This document shows positions 8,434-16,716 of a DNA stretch of 64,000 bases, in pieces (position 1 is the first letter of the stretch; every line of letters begins with the position of its first letter). The translations under genes were made by a program, and so were the position numbers. The notes below the pieces were generated by a model. It was given only the letters and a program-made list of their open reading frames with translations, was not told where the DNA came from and searched no databases. Source of the DNA: Mycolicibacterium rutilum (GTDB taxonomy: Bacteria; Actinomycetota; Actinomycetes; Mycobacteriales; Mycobacteriaceae); the NCBI RefSeq assembly GCF_900108565.1, contig NZ_LT629971.1:5270001-5334000 (forward strand), in the 5' to 3' direction.

Positions 8434-9687
8434 CTAGGTCAAGGTGTAGCGGATCGGCAGGTGCTTGAGCCCGCCGACGAAGATCGTCGCCATGTGCTCG
8501 GCGGGTCCGGCCAGTTCGATCGACTTGAGCCGCGGCACCAGTTCGCTGAAGAAGCTGTTGATCTCCATCCGGGCCAGCGCGGCACCGAGGCAGAAGTGCA
8601 CGCCGTATCCGAACGCGTTGTGCCGGTTCGGGTCCCGGCCGATGTCGAAGCGGAACGGTTCGTCGAACACGTCCTCGTCGCGGTTCGAGGAGGCGTAGGA
8701 CAGCAGCACCGACTCCCCTTCGCCGATCCGCACACCGCGCACAGTGGTGTCCGCGCGGGCGGTCCGCATGAACTCTTTGACCGGGCTGACCCAGCGGATC
8801 ATCTCCTCGGTGGCCAGCGGTATCAGGTCCATGTCGGCCTGCAGGCGCGCCAACTGGTCGGGATGCTCGATCAGCGCGTGCAGGCCGCCGGAGACGACGG
8901 CGCTGGTGGTGTCGTGCCCGGCGGCGGCGATGATCGCGTAGTAGGACACCGTTTCGATGTCGGACAGCGGTTCGCCGTTGACCGTGGCGTTGGCGATGGC
9001 CGACGCCAGGTCCTCCGTGGGGTTCGCCCGGCGCGACGCGGTGACGTTGGTGAAGTAGGCGAACATCTCCAGCAGCGCCATCATCTGCTCTTCTTTGGTT
9101 GTCCCGCGCTGCAGTTCGGCGTCGTCGTTGCCGAACAGTTCCTGCGTGTACTTGAGCATCTGCGGGAAGTCCGCCTCGGGCAGGCCCAACATCGACATGA
9201 TCACGTACAGCGGGTAGTTGACCCCGACTTCCTGCACGAAGTCGAATTCGGGCCCCTTGTCGAGCATGTCGTCGACGAACCGCTTGGCCAGCTCGTCGAC
9301 GCGGACCTTCAACGCGCGCATCGCCTTCGGTCGGAACCAGTTTGCACCGATCGCGCGAATCTCGCGGTGCTGGGGATCGTCCATGTGGATCAGCGTGCTG
9401 ATGCCGACGGCCGCCTGCTGTTCGTCGGCCTCCTCCGTCATCAGCACCGGCCGTGGCGAGTTGGTGAACAGGTCGTTGGCCCGCTCGATCTCCATGATGT
9501 CGGCATGCTTGGTGATCGCCCAGAACGGCCGGCACCCGGGGACGTCCACCCACGACACCGGGGCGTTGGCGCGCAGGTGCGCCAACGCGGCGTGCAGCCG
9601 CGGTTCGTCGGTGTAAACCTGCGGATCGGCGAGCACCCTCGCCGCTTCGTCGATGACACGAGCGCTCATCATGGGCCTCTCACTCAT
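8434..9687 (-). CDS. Cytochrome P450
   Basis: A 417-residue soluble class I P450 that should hydroxylate a hydrophobic substrate with electrons from a ferredoxin. The haem-binding motif is FGYGVHFCLGAALARME (thiolate Cys near residue 366), the I-helix oxygen-activation motif is AAAGHDTTSA and the K-helix ExxR is EEMIR. The general pattern resembles mycobacterial CYP124/125-like enzymes that act on lipid side chains, but I cannot assign a CYP number. The start at 9687 overlaps the stop of the LLM gene by ATGA; internal ATGs at 9672 and 9669, behind GAGAGG, are alternatives. No ferredoxin gene lies nearby. It is cotranscribed with the LLM oxidoreductase under the 10733 operator. Confidence 0.93.
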   Translation of the reverse strand: MSERPMMSARVIDEAARVLADPQVYTDEPRLHAALAHLRANAPVSWVDVPGCRPFWAITKHADIMEIERANDLFTNSPRPVLMTEEADEQQAAVGISTLIHMDDPQHREIRAIGANWFRPKAMRALKVRVDELAKRFVDDMLDKGPEFDFVQEVGVNYPLYVIMSMLGLPEADFPQMLKYTQELFGNDDAELQRGTTKEEQMMALLEMFAYFTNVTASRRANPTEDLASAIANATVNGEPLSDIETVSYYAIIAAAGHDTTSAVVSGGLHALIEHPDQLARLQADMDLIPLATEEMIRWVSPVKEFMRTARADTTVRGVRIGEGESVLLSYASSNRDEDVFDEPFRFDIGRDPNRHNAFGYGVHFCLGAALARMEINSFFSELVPRLKSIELAGPAEHMATIFVGGLKHLPIRYTLT

Positions 9688-10721
9688 GCGGGCGGGCCGC
9701 CGCGTAACTCTCGAACAACTTGCAGGACAGTCTCTTCCGCCACCGACGCCGGGAATCCGATCAGCACCCGGTCGATCAGCCCGTCGCAGCGCGCACGCAT
9801 CTTGGCCGCCAGTTCCTGGATCGGGGCGACGACGGCGAACGCCTCGAGCACCTCGTCGTCGATCAACATGCCCATCGCGTCCCACTGGCCGGCCAGGCTC
9901 AGCCGGTGCAGTTCGGTGTGCAGATCGCCCCAGCCGTGCAGGTCGAGCACCTTGCGGTAGGCAGGGGTCGATCCGTAGAACGCGATCTGCTTGCGGGTGG
10001 CGACGGCCGCGGCGGCGAGCTCGTCTTCATCGTTGCCGGTGACCACGAAGATCGGGCACGACACCTGAAAGTCGCTGCGCTGCCGACCCGATCGGGCCAT
10101 CCCCCGCTGCAGCGCCGGAATGGTCACGTCGGCGAAGTAGCGTTTCGTGGTGAACGCGTGGGCCAGCACACCGTCGGCCACCTCCCCGGCCAGTTCGGTC
10201 ATCGCCTCACCCACCGCGGCGAGGAAAACCTTCGGCATGCCGTAGTCGTGCGGTTCGGGCGTGAACATCGGCGTCATGAGTTTGTGGGTGTAGAAGTCCC
10301 CCTCGAACTGCAGCCGGGTGCCGTCGGCCCAACAGGCCCAGATCTCCCGCATCGCCGAGATGAACTCGTGCATGCGCCGAACCGGTCGGCTCCACGGCAT
10401 GCTGAACCGCTTCTCGATGTGGGGCTTGATCTGAGAGCCGAGCCCGATGATCAGCCGGCCGCGCGAATAGTCCTGCAGATCCCAGCCGATGTTGGCGACC
10501 GTCATGGGATTCCGCGCGAACGCGACCGCGATGCTGGTGCCCAGATCGAGGGTCTCGGTGTGCTCGGCCGCCAGGGTCAGCGGCAGAAAGGGATCGTGGG
10601 CCACTTCGGCCGTCCAGCACCCGTCGTAGCCGCGGCGCTGCAGTGTGCTCGCCGCCCCGACGACGTTGGCGAGCTGACTCGAAACCGCCCCGTCGACCTT
10701 CAGGCCGGCGCCGCTAAGCAT
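9684..10721 (-). CDS. LLM-class F420-dependent oxidoreductase
   Basis: A 345-residue luciferase-like (TIM-barrel) oxidoreductase, probably using coenzyme F420. Typical segments are RRGYDGCWTAEVAHDPFLPLTLA, GTSIAVAFARNPMTVA, YSRGRLIIGLGSQIKPH and KVFLAAVGEAM. It fits the mycobacterial subfamily often labelled TIGR03617; its substrate is unknown. The start at ATG 10721 is chosen because a longer reading from 10745 would run through the operator at 10733-10753. It overlaps the downstream P450 by ATGA, suggesting that both act on the same compound. Confidence 0.85.
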   Translation of the reverse strand: MLSGAGLKVDGAVSSQLANVVGAASTLQRRGYDGCWTAEVAHDPFLPLTLAAEHTETLDLGTSIAVAFARNPMTVANIGWDLQDYSRGRLIIGLGSQIKPHIEKRFSMPWSRPVRRMHEFISAMREIWACWADGTRLQFEGDFYTHKLMTPMFTPEPHDYGMPKVFLAAVGEAMTELAGEVADGVLAHAFTTKRYFADVTIPALQRGMARSGRQRSDFQVSCPIFVVTGNDEDELAAAAVATRKQIAFYGSTPAYRKVLDLHGWGDLHTELHRLSLAGQWDAMGMLIDDEVLEAFAVVAPIQELAAKMRARCDGLIDRVLIGFPASVAEETVLQVVRELRGGPPA

Positions 10722-10732
10722 GGTCGTAGACG

Positions 10733-10753
10733 CTACAGTAAGCAATTCAGTAT
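10733..10753. promoter_or_regulatory. Shared cluster operator, site A (divergent LLM/carboxyltransferase promoter)
   Basis: On the minus strand the site reads ATACTGAAT-TGC-TTACTGTAG, a degenerate copy of the 21-bp palindrome ATACTGTAA-N3-TTACAGTAT found throughout the cluster. It sits 11 bp upstream of the LLM start and 54 bp upstream of the carboxyltransferase start, where it could control both. Assignment to the local TetR proteins is inference. Confidence 0.6.
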
Positions 10754-10807
10754 GGTCAACGAGGACATCCCGGTGCGACGATCACCTAGCCGAGGACAGG
10801 AGTTGTG

Positions 10808-12304
10808 ATGACCAAGGCCGATGATTGGCACGCCACACTCGACGAATTGTCCCGTCGGCGGCGCACATCTCACGACATGGGCGGTGCCGAGCGGCTCGCC
10901 AAGCATCACGGCAAGGGCAAGCTCGACGCCCGCGCGCGCATCGACCACTTCCTCGACAAGGGCACGTTCCGGGAATTCGGCACGCTCGTCGGCGGTGACA
11001 TCGCCGCCGACGGCATCGTCGCCGGGTCCGGGCTGGTCGACGGCAGGCCGGTGATGGTCGGCGCCGAGGACTTCACGACGCTGGCGGGCAGCATCGGCCC
11101 CGGCGGTAACGCCAAGCGGTATCGGCTCGCCGAGTTGGCGCTGCGCGACCGGGTGCCGCTGGTGATGCTGCTGGAGGGCGCGGGTTTTCGGCCCAGCGGT
11201 GAGCACTACGGCCGCACCCCCACCGATCTGCTCGCCCAGGCGCAGTGCTCGGGCAAGGTGCCGATGGTCGCCGGTCTGCTCGGACCGTCGGCGGGCCACG
11301 GCGCGCTCGTCGCACCGGTGTGCGACTGGACGATCATGAGCCGCCAGGGCGCGATCTTCACGGCGGGTCCGCCGGTGGTGAAAGAGTCGACGGGCGAGGA
11401 GATCTCGAAGGAAGACCTGGGTGGTCCGGGTGTCGCGCTCGCCAGCGGGGTGATCCACAATCTCGCCGAGGACGACGAGGCGGTGCTCGACGACATCCGG
11501 CGGTACCTGTCGTACTTCCCGTCCAGCGCGTGGTCGTATCCGCCGTCGCTGCCCGCCGGCGAGTCCGGCGAGCCCCGCAGCACCGCCGACCTTCTCGACA
11601 TCGTGCCCCGCGGGAACCGGCGGGTCTACGACATGCGGCGCGTGCTCGACGTCGTCTTCGACCGTCCCGACTGGTTCGAGGTGCAGCCGAAGTTCGGTCC
11701 CGCGATCATCTGCGCGCTGGCCCATCTCGGCGGCCACCCCGTCGCGGTGGTGGCGAACCAGCCGCAGGTGATGGCGGGGTCGATCGACGCCGACGCCGCA
11801 GACAAGGCCGCCCACTTCATCGCGGTCGCCGATTCGTTTCACCTGCCGCTCGTGTTCCTCGCCGACAACCCGGGCATGCTGCCCGGCAGCCGGTCCGAGA
11901 AGACCGGCGTGCTTCGCAGCGGCGCGCGGATGTTCGCCGCGCAGACGGCGGCGACGACGATCAAGCTGCACGTCACGCTGCGCAAGGCCTACGGCTTCGG
12001 CTCGATGGTGATGTCGCTGTTGGGGTTTGACAACCAGAGCGCGACGTTCGCCTATCCCGGCGCGACGATGGGCGCGATGAGCGCCGCCGCGCTGAGCAAG
12101 GCGTCGCACGCCGCCGAGGATGTCGAGGCGCAGTTGCGGCAGATGGAGGTCGACGCGTCGTTCCGGTCGGCCGGCCACCTCGGTTTTGACGACCTGATTC
12201 ATCCCGAGGAGACCCGCAACGCGCTGTTGGCGGCGCTGCAGCGGGCCGTCTACAGCCGGCAGGCCGCCGCGGAACCGATGGCGCGCACGGTGATCACCCC
12301 CTGA
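10808..12304 (+). CDS. Acyl-CoA carboxylase carboxyltransferase (beta) subunit-like protein
   Basis: A 498-residue protein with two crotonase-fold carboxyltransferase domains, the type that moves CO2 from biotin to an acyl-CoA, or removes it in the reverse direction. Typical segments are ERLAKHHGKGKLDARARIDHF at the N-terminus, LLEGAGFRPSGEHYGRTPT, GPSAGHGALVAPVCDW, a second domain with ALAHLGGHPVAVVANQP, and LVFLADNPGMLPGS near residue 350. The stretch TLRKAYGFGSMVMSLLGFDNQS replaces the usual region before the C-terminal helices. No biotin carboxylase or biotin carrier gene is in the window, so the alpha subunit must be shared. The ATG at 10808 follows GGACAGGAG by 5 nt; the GTG three bases earlier is possible. 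It is transcribed alone from the site A promoter. Confidence 0.88.
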   Translation: MTKADDWHATLDELSRRRRTSHDMGGAERLAKHHGKGKLDARARIDHFLDKGTFREFGTLVGGDIAADGIVAGSGLVDGRPVMVGAEDFTTLAGSIGPGGNAKRYRLAELALRDRVPLVMLLEGAGFRPSGEHYGRTPTDLLAQAQCSGKVPMVAGLLGPSAGHGALVAPVCDWTIMSRQGAIFTAGPPVVKESTGEEISKEDLGGPGVALASGVIHNLAEDDEAVLDDIRRYLSYFPSSAWSYPPSLPAGESGEPRSTADLLDIVPRGNRRVYDMRRVLDVVFDRPDWFEVQPKFGPAIICALAHLGGHPVAVVANQPQVMAGSIDADAADKAAHFIAVADSFHLPLVFLADNPGMLPGSRSEKTGVLRSGARMFAAQTAATTIKLHVTLRKAYGFGSMVMSLLGFDNQSATFAYPGATMGAMSAAALSKASHAAEDVEAQLRQMEVDASFRSAGHLGFDDLIHPEETRNALLAALQRAVYSRQAAAEPMARTVITP

Positions 12305-12314
12305 CCCCGGCGGC

Positions 12315-12357
12315 TTCGGTGCACTACCTTTCGGTCAGCGATCGGAAGCGCACCGAA
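12315..12357. terminator. Bidirectional hairpin between convergent genes
   Basis: TTCGGTGC (12315-12322) pairs with GCACCGAA (12350-12357), with a second weaker inner stem. It fills the 54-bp gap between the convergent carboxyltransferase and LLM genes. Its right arm, read on the minus strand, starts with GATTTCGGTG, the same opening as the hairpins at 1507 and 44636. Confidence 0.55.
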
Positions 12358-12358
12358 A

Positions 12359-13405
12359 TCACTCTGACGCGCGGTAAGCCGTGACGATCGGGGCCAGTTC
12401 GTCGGGTGTGCAGCCGTGCAGGATGACCGCGTCGGCGCCGTAGTCGAACTCCTTGCGGACCCGGTCCACGCACTGCTGGGCCGACCCGGTCGCCGACGGC
12501 TCGAGCCACTCGTCGGGGATCAGCGTGGCGATGTGTTCGATCTGCTCGGCCGACGCCTTGTGGTCGATCCCGCCGGGGATCGACTGCACGACGGAGTCAT
12601 CACGGAAACGTTGCAGCACAGCGGGATCCCAGCCGTTCGTGTTGACCAACAGGTCGCCGTAGCCCTGCAGGTAGGTGGCCAGCCGCGCGACGGTCTTCTT
12701 CAGCCGCAACTCCTCGGGCAGATGGTCGCCGACCGTGGCGAAACACGACCACACCTGCACGCTGCCCGGGTCGCGACCCGCCTGCTCGGCGGCGTCCTTG
12801 ACCGTCTTGACCGCACGCTGCAGCGTCTCCGGCGTGAAGTAGGTGTGCAGGATGACGTCGTCGAAGGCGCGGCCGCCCAACGCGAGCGTCTGCGGGCCGA
12901 ACGCGACGATCGCGAGGCGGATGTCCTCGCGGAAGTCCGGATCCAGAAACAGCACCTGGTACTTGCCGATCGGACCGTCGTGGTTGAAGATCAGCTCGCC
13001 GTTCCACAGCCGGCGCATGACCTGCGCGAAATCCTCCATCTGCGCGGTGGTGACGGCGGGTATCCCGAAGGCGCCGTAGATGGCGCCGATCCCGCGGCCG
13101 ATCCCGAGCGTGAACCGCCCGCCCGACATCCGGTGCATCGTGGTGGCCCACGACCCCGTGATCAACGGGTGACGGGTGTTGTGATTCGTTGCCGCCGTGG
13201 CGATCTGCATCCGCGAGGTGACCGCCAGCGCGGCGCCGGTCAGCGACGACGCCTCCTTGACGTTCCACCGCTCGGAGATGAACCCGGTGCCGAAGCCGAG
13301 CTCCTCGCCGCGACGCGCCTCGTGCATGAGCGTCGCCGGCCCTTCGCCGCCGGCCCCGGCCAGCAGGTAGTAGCCCAGCTCATCGAGCACCCTGGTGTTG
13401 GTCAC
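12359..13405 (-). CDS. LLM-class F420-dependent oxidoreductase
   Basis: A second luciferase-like oxidoreductase, 348 residues. Recognisable segments are GYYLLAGAGGEGPATLMHEARRGEELGFGTGFISERW, ATAATNHNTRHPLITGSWA, SGGRFTLGIGRGIGAIYGAF and VDRVRKEFDYGADAVILHG; residues that bind the F420 phosphate are expected around SGGRFTLGIGRG. It resembles the TIGR03857 subfamily. It is only distantly related to the LLM protein at 9684. The GTG at 13405 overlaps the stop of the NTF2-like gene by GTGA, making it the last gene of the BVMO operon (16572 to 12359). Confidence 0.86.
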   Translation of the reverse strand: MTNTRVLDELGYYLLAGAGGEGPATLMHEARRGEELGFGTGFISERWNVKEASSLTGAALAVTSRMQIATAATNHNTRHPLITGSWATTMHRMSGGRFTLGIGRGIGAIYGAFGIPAVTTAQMEDFAQVMRRLWNGELIFNHDGPIGKYQVLFLDPDFREDIRLAIVAFGPQTLALGGRAFDDVILHTYFTPETLQRAVKTVKDAAEQAGRDPGSVQVWSCFATVGDHLPEELRLKKTVARLATYLQGYGDLLVNTNGWDPAVLQRFRDDSVVQSIPGGIDHKASAEQIEHIATLIPDEWLEPSATGSAQQCVDRVRKEFDYGADAVILHGCTPDELAPIVTAYRASE

Positions 13406-13779
13406 GCCCAGACTCCTTGTTTGTAGCCGCAGTTCCACACCTCGACGATCCTGCCGTCGACCACCCGGAAGACTTCCATACTGCCGATCGTGGTCTGCGT
13501 GCCGTCCTTGAGTTCCATCGGCGACTCGTAGACGATCGCCACGTGCTCACCGTCGTCGCCGGCCACCACGAGGTTGAGGTCGAAGCGGATCGTCTCGGTG
13601 ATCTCCCACATGTCGACGATCCGGCGCACGGCCTGCGCACGGGTCAGGGTGTGCGCCGCCTCCCCGACCTCGTGTCGAATGATGGTGTCGCCCAGCAGTT
13701 CCTCGGCGAGCGCGAAGTCCCGCTGATTCCACACCACCAGGTTGTACAGTTCGACGACTTCTCGCGCCGACCGGGTCAC
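13402..13779 (-). CDS. NTF2/SnoaL-like protein
   Basis: A 125-residue protein with the NTF2-like cone fold (SnoaL type): helix VTRSAREVVELYNLVVWNQ, then FALAEELLGDTIIRHEVGE, and C-terminal strands VFRVVDGRIVEVWNCGYKQG. Relatives act as small isomerases, cyclases or hydrolases on polyketides and steroids, and some are only binding proteins. No catalytic residue can be named with confidence. The GTG start at 13779 has its ribosome site GGAGG inside the preceding micro-ORF and overlaps it by GTGA. It sits between the hydrolase and LLM genes, so it probably acts on an intermediate of the same route. Confidence 0.82.
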   Translation of the reverse strand: MTRSAREVVELYNLVVWNQRDFALAEELLGDTIIRHEVGEAAHTLTRAQAVRRIVDMWEITETIRFDLNLVVAGDDGEHVAIVYESPMELKDGTQTTIGSMEVFRVVDGRIVEVWNCGYKQGVWA

Positions 13780-13838
13780 GCGAACACCTCCAGCGCGTCG
13801 ATCTCGTCGATCGCGGGCACCGCGGCGGTGGTCGTCAC
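13776..13838 (-). CDS. 20-residue micro-ORF bridging two operon genes
   Basis: GTG-started ORF encoding 20 residues that end in EIDALEVFA; the N-terminal half is Thr/Ala-rich and the C-terminal half acidic. Both ends are GTGA overlaps, with the hydrolase stop before it and the NTF2 start after it. A GGAAGG ribosome site lies 7 nt upstream of its GTG, and its own 3' end contains the GGAGG that serves the NTF2 gene. That is good evidence for translation. I recognise no family. It may encode a small peptide, or may only carry ribosomes across the gap between the two genes. Confidence 0.5.
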   Translation of the reverse strand: MTTTAAVPAIDEIDALEVFA

Positions 13839-14950
13839 GTCTGCGCCTTCCGGGTCGCCTCGGCGAGGAAGCGTTCCGAAGCGTGTTGCACCCCACCTGC
13901 GAACAGGTGCCCCACGTGGCTGCCGCGGTGCCAGTACAGTTCGCCGCCCCACCGCTCGTGCAACCGTTCGGCGGGTTCCCGACGGGCCATCTGGTCGTGC
14001 CATGCCCCGACGATCAGCCTGCGCGCAGGCGGCGCCGACGGTTCGAGCGCCTGATAGTCGACGACCGCCATCGCCCGCCCGACGGGTTCGGAGCACAGCA
14101 ACTCGACGGTGTCGCGCACGGACGGGCCCCACCGCCCGAGGTGAGCGGCGATCATCGCGTTCAGCCCGAAGATCGGCGTGTACACCGCGACCGCATCGAC
14201 CGGCTCGAGGTGTGCGACCAGCCCGGCCACGGGGCTGCCCATCGAAACCCCGGACACCACAAGGGCGCTCCCCTGCGGGCGCAGCCACCGAAGTACCGCC
14301 CGCACCTCGGAGACCACGCGGATCATGCCGGCCACGTTGTTCAGCGGGTCCATGTTCGGATACGTCGGCCACCGGTCGCGCCGCACCCCGCACCCGGGCT
14401 GCACCGGCAGCGCGATGTTGTACCCGAGTTTCTCCTGCAGCCGCCTCGCCCGCGAGAACACCAGGTCGATCGGCAGACCCTGGCCGGCGCCGTGCACCCA
14501 CACCAGCCACGGCCGGGTGTCGTCATCGCTGCGGCACAGGTGCACCACGGCGGTCGCCGGCCCGCCGAAGCCCTCCGAGGCCAGCGCCTCGGGCAGGTGC
14601 GGGTCGTGCTCATAGGTCAGTTGCTCATAGCGGGTCCGGCCGAACCGCCGCTGCCGAATCGCGCTGGGCCGCAGAGGTTCCGGCGCGACGTGTACGCCGG
14701 CCGTGCCCAACGCGGCCAGTTCGTCGGCCACCCGCGCGCAGGACTGCACCGTACGCTCGAGCTTCGGCGGGGGTGCGGTCAGCGTCATCCCGGTCAACGC
14801 GAGCTCGTCGAGCACCACCTCGCCCAGTTGTCGGGCACCGGTGAGCGAGAGCGCGTTCCAGTCACCCGACTCTCCGACCGCGGCGTGTGCGCGCGGGACC
14901 ACGCCTGCGAAGTCGCGCCCGATGCGGTAGGCGCGCTCTGCGGTTCTCAT
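13835..14950 (-). CDS. Alpha/beta hydrolase
   Basis: A 371-residue hydrolase with a helical N-terminal region of about 130 residues before the alpha/beta core. The core shows the oxyanion segment LVWVHGAGQG, the nucleophile elbow GVSMGSP and a late GAWHDQMARREPAERLHERWG plus GSHVGHLF, which could supply the acid and the catalytic His. It is likely an esterase or lactonase. Being directly after a Baeyer-Villiger monooxygenase gene (ATGA overlap), it is well placed to open the ester or lactone that enzyme makes, which is inference. The next downstream ORF is the 20-residue micro-ORF, overlapping by GTGA. Confidence 0.82.
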   Translation of the reverse strand: MRTAERAYRIGRDFAGVVPRAHAAVGESGDWNALSLTGARQLGEVVLDELALTGMTLTAPPPKLERTVQSCARVADELAALGTAGVHVAPEPLRPSAIRQRRFGRTRYEQLTYEHDPHLPEALASEGFGGPATAVVHLCRSDDDTRPWLVWVHGAGQGLPIDLVFSRARRLQEKLGYNIALPVQPGCGVRRDRWPTYPNMDPLNNVAGMIRVVSEVRAVLRWLRPQGSALVVSGVSMGSPVAGLVAHLEPVDAVAVYTPIFGLNAMIAAHLGRWGPSVRDTVELLCSEPVGRAMAVVDYQALEPSAPPARRLIVGAWHDQMARREPAERLHERWGGELYWHRGSHVGHLFAGGVQHASERFLAEATRKAQT

Positions 14951-16572
14951 GCGAGCTTGAACCCGGTGTACCCCGCGTCGGCGATCTCGTCGCAGCGGCG
15001 CCGGTACTCCGGGATACCGGCGACGTAACCCATGTACAGCCGTTTCTTGCCGGGCACGTTGCCGCCGTTGTACCAGGAGTTGCAACTCGGGTGCACCAGC
15101 ACGGTCGGTTCGACGAGCGCTGCCGTGTGCTCGATCCACTCGTGCTGCGCCTCGGGCAGCGCTTCGATGGTGGTGTACCCGTTGCTTCTCAGGTACGCGA
15201 TGCAGTCGCCGATCCAGTCGACGTGCTGTTCGAGTGCGGTCACGAAATTGCTTGCCGGAGCCGGGCTTCCGGGCGCCTGGACGATGAACAGGTTCGGGAA
15301 GCCCGCCACCGCGATGCCGAGGTACGCGTAGGGCCCCTCGTTGGTCCAGAAGTCCCCAAGCGACAGCTGGTCGCGGCCCGTGACCGCGATCCGCGTCATC
15401 GCGCCGGTCATCGCGTCGAACCCGGTGGCGTAGATGAGCACGTCGAGTTCGTGCTCGCCCTGCTCGGTGCGGATCCCGGCCGGGGTCACCTCGACGATGG
15501 GCCCCTCGCGCAGGTCGACGCGCGTGACGTTGTCGCGGTTGAACGTCTCGTAGTAGCCCTGGCCGATGATCGGGCGCTTACATCCGAACGGGTGCGTCGG
15601 GGTGAGCGCCGCCGCGGTCCGCGGATCGTGGACGATGCGCGCCACCGCCTCGCCGTAGAGTTTGGCCGCCATCCGGTTGGCCTCGATGTCGAAGAACACG
15701 TCGCCCCAGCTGAGCGCGCCGATGATGCCGTCCTCCTCCACCGCGCGCAACTGCTCCTCGCGCGTGGCCGATTTCAGCGGCGGCTTGGTCATCATCTCGA
15801 ACATCACCGAGAACGCGCTCAGCCGTGCGGCGCCGACCGCGTGTTCGCGCTGCGCGGCGCGGATCTCGGCGTAGTTGGCCTTCAACTCGTCGAGTTCGCC
15901 GTCGTCGAACGGGCGGACCTGCCACGGCAGCGTGTAGGCCGGTGACCGCTGGAACACGGTGAGGCGAGCCGCCTGCCGCGCCACCACCGGGATCAACTGG
16001 ACCCCGGTGCTGCCGGTGCCGATCACGCCGACCCGCTTGCCGGTGAGGTCCACGTCCTGCTTCGGCCATCGACTCGTGAACAACGACAGCCCGGCGAAGG
16101 AGTCCATGCCCGCGATCTCGGGCTCTTTGGGGACCGACAGGATCCCGGTCGCCGCGACGACGAACGGCGCGACGAGGGTCTGCCCGTCGCCAGTCCGTAT
16201 CTCCCACCGCGAGCCGGCCTCGTCGAACGTCATCGCCGTGACCTCGGTGTGGAACCGGATGTCGCGCCGGAGGTCGAGGCGGTCGGCGACGAAGTTCAGA
16301 TACGCCTCGATCTCCGGCTGACGCGGCATCGTCTCGGTCCAGACCCACTCCTGCTGGATCTTCTCGGAGAAGCTGTAGGAGTACTCGATGCTCTCGATGT
16401 CGCAGCGCGCCCCGGGGTACCGGTTGAACAGCCATGTGCCGCCGACGTTCTCGGCCTTCTCCAGGACGACGGTGCGCAGGCCCTGCGCACGGAGCCGATG
16501 CAGCGCATACAGGCCGGAGAACCCGGCCCCGACGACGATGGCATCGAAGTGGGCAGTATCTGATGTCGTCAC
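14947..16572 (-). CDS. Flavin-containing monooxygenase, Baeyer-Villiger type
   Basis: A 541-residue FAD and NADPH monooxygenase of the cyclohexanone/steroid monooxygenase group, expected to insert oxygen next to a ketone. It has the FAD motif GAGFSG (residues 15-20), the BVMO segment GGTWLFNRYPGARCD (44-58) and the NADPH motif GTGSTG (185-190). The usual fingerprint FxGxxxHxxxWP appears at 159-170 as FAGLSLFTSRWP, with Phe165 in place of the conserved His. Length and overall pattern are normal for the family. The GTG at 16572 follows GAGGG by 8 nt. It heads an operon of BVMO, hydrolase, micro-ORF, NTF2-like and LLM genes, all overlapping by 4 nt, with operator site B 28 bp upstream. Confidence 0.92.
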   Translation of the reverse strand: MTTSDTAHFDAIVVGAGFSGLYALHRLRAQGLRTVVLEKAENVGGTWLFNRYPGARCDIESIEYSYSFSEKIQQEWVWTETMPRQPEIEAYLNFVADRLDLRRDIRFHTEVTAMTFDEAGSRWEIRTGDGQTLVAPFVVAATGILSVPKEPEIAGMDSFAGLSLFTSRWPKQDVDLTGKRVGVIGTGSTGVQLIPVVARQAARLTVFQRSPAYTLPWQVRPFDDGELDELKANYAEIRAAQREHAVGAARLSAFSVMFEMMTKPPLKSATREEQLRAVEEDGIIGALSWGDVFFDIEANRMAAKLYGEAVARIVHDPRTAAALTPTHPFGCKRPIIGQGYYETFNRDNVTRVDLREGPIVEVTPAGIRTEQGEHELDVLIYATGFDAMTGAMTRIAVTGRDQLSLGDFWTNEGPYAYLGIAVAGFPNLFIVQAPGSPAPASNFVTALEQHVDWIGDCIAYLRSNGYTTIEALPEAQHEWIEHTAALVEPTVLVHPSCNSWYNGGNVPGKKRLYMGYVAGIPEYRRRCDEIADAGYTGFKLA

Positions 16573-16600
16573 AAGAAGGCCCTCACGTCCAGAAGTCGAG

Positions 16601-16621
16601 ATACTGAAACTATTACAGTAT
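16601..16621. promoter_or_regulatory. Shared cluster operator, site B (BVMO operon)
   Basis: ATACTGAAA-CTA-TTACAGTAT, a 21-bp palindrome with one mismatched pair. It lies 28 bp upstream of the BVMO start on the minus strand and 95 bp from the Rieske start on the plus strand. It has the same spacing and core as the sites at 20752, 24238 and 27727. Confidence 0.75.
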
Positions 16622-16669
16622 TGCCGCGCACACTCGCGCGGTTTCCGACGAAGACGCTTCCGGAAACTG

Positions 16670-16690
16670 CTACTGTAAGCTGTTCCATTA
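16670..16690. promoter_or_regulatory. Shared cluster operator half-site, site C (Rieske operon)
   Basis: CTACTGTAA (16670-16678) matches the left half of the cluster palindrome in eight of nine positions; the right half, GTTCCATTA, is poor. It is 38 bp upstream of the Rieske oxygenase start, where a repressor would block transcription. Confidence 0.45.
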
Positions 16691-16716
16691 CGCGGATGAG
16701 GGAGGCGGCCGACCGC

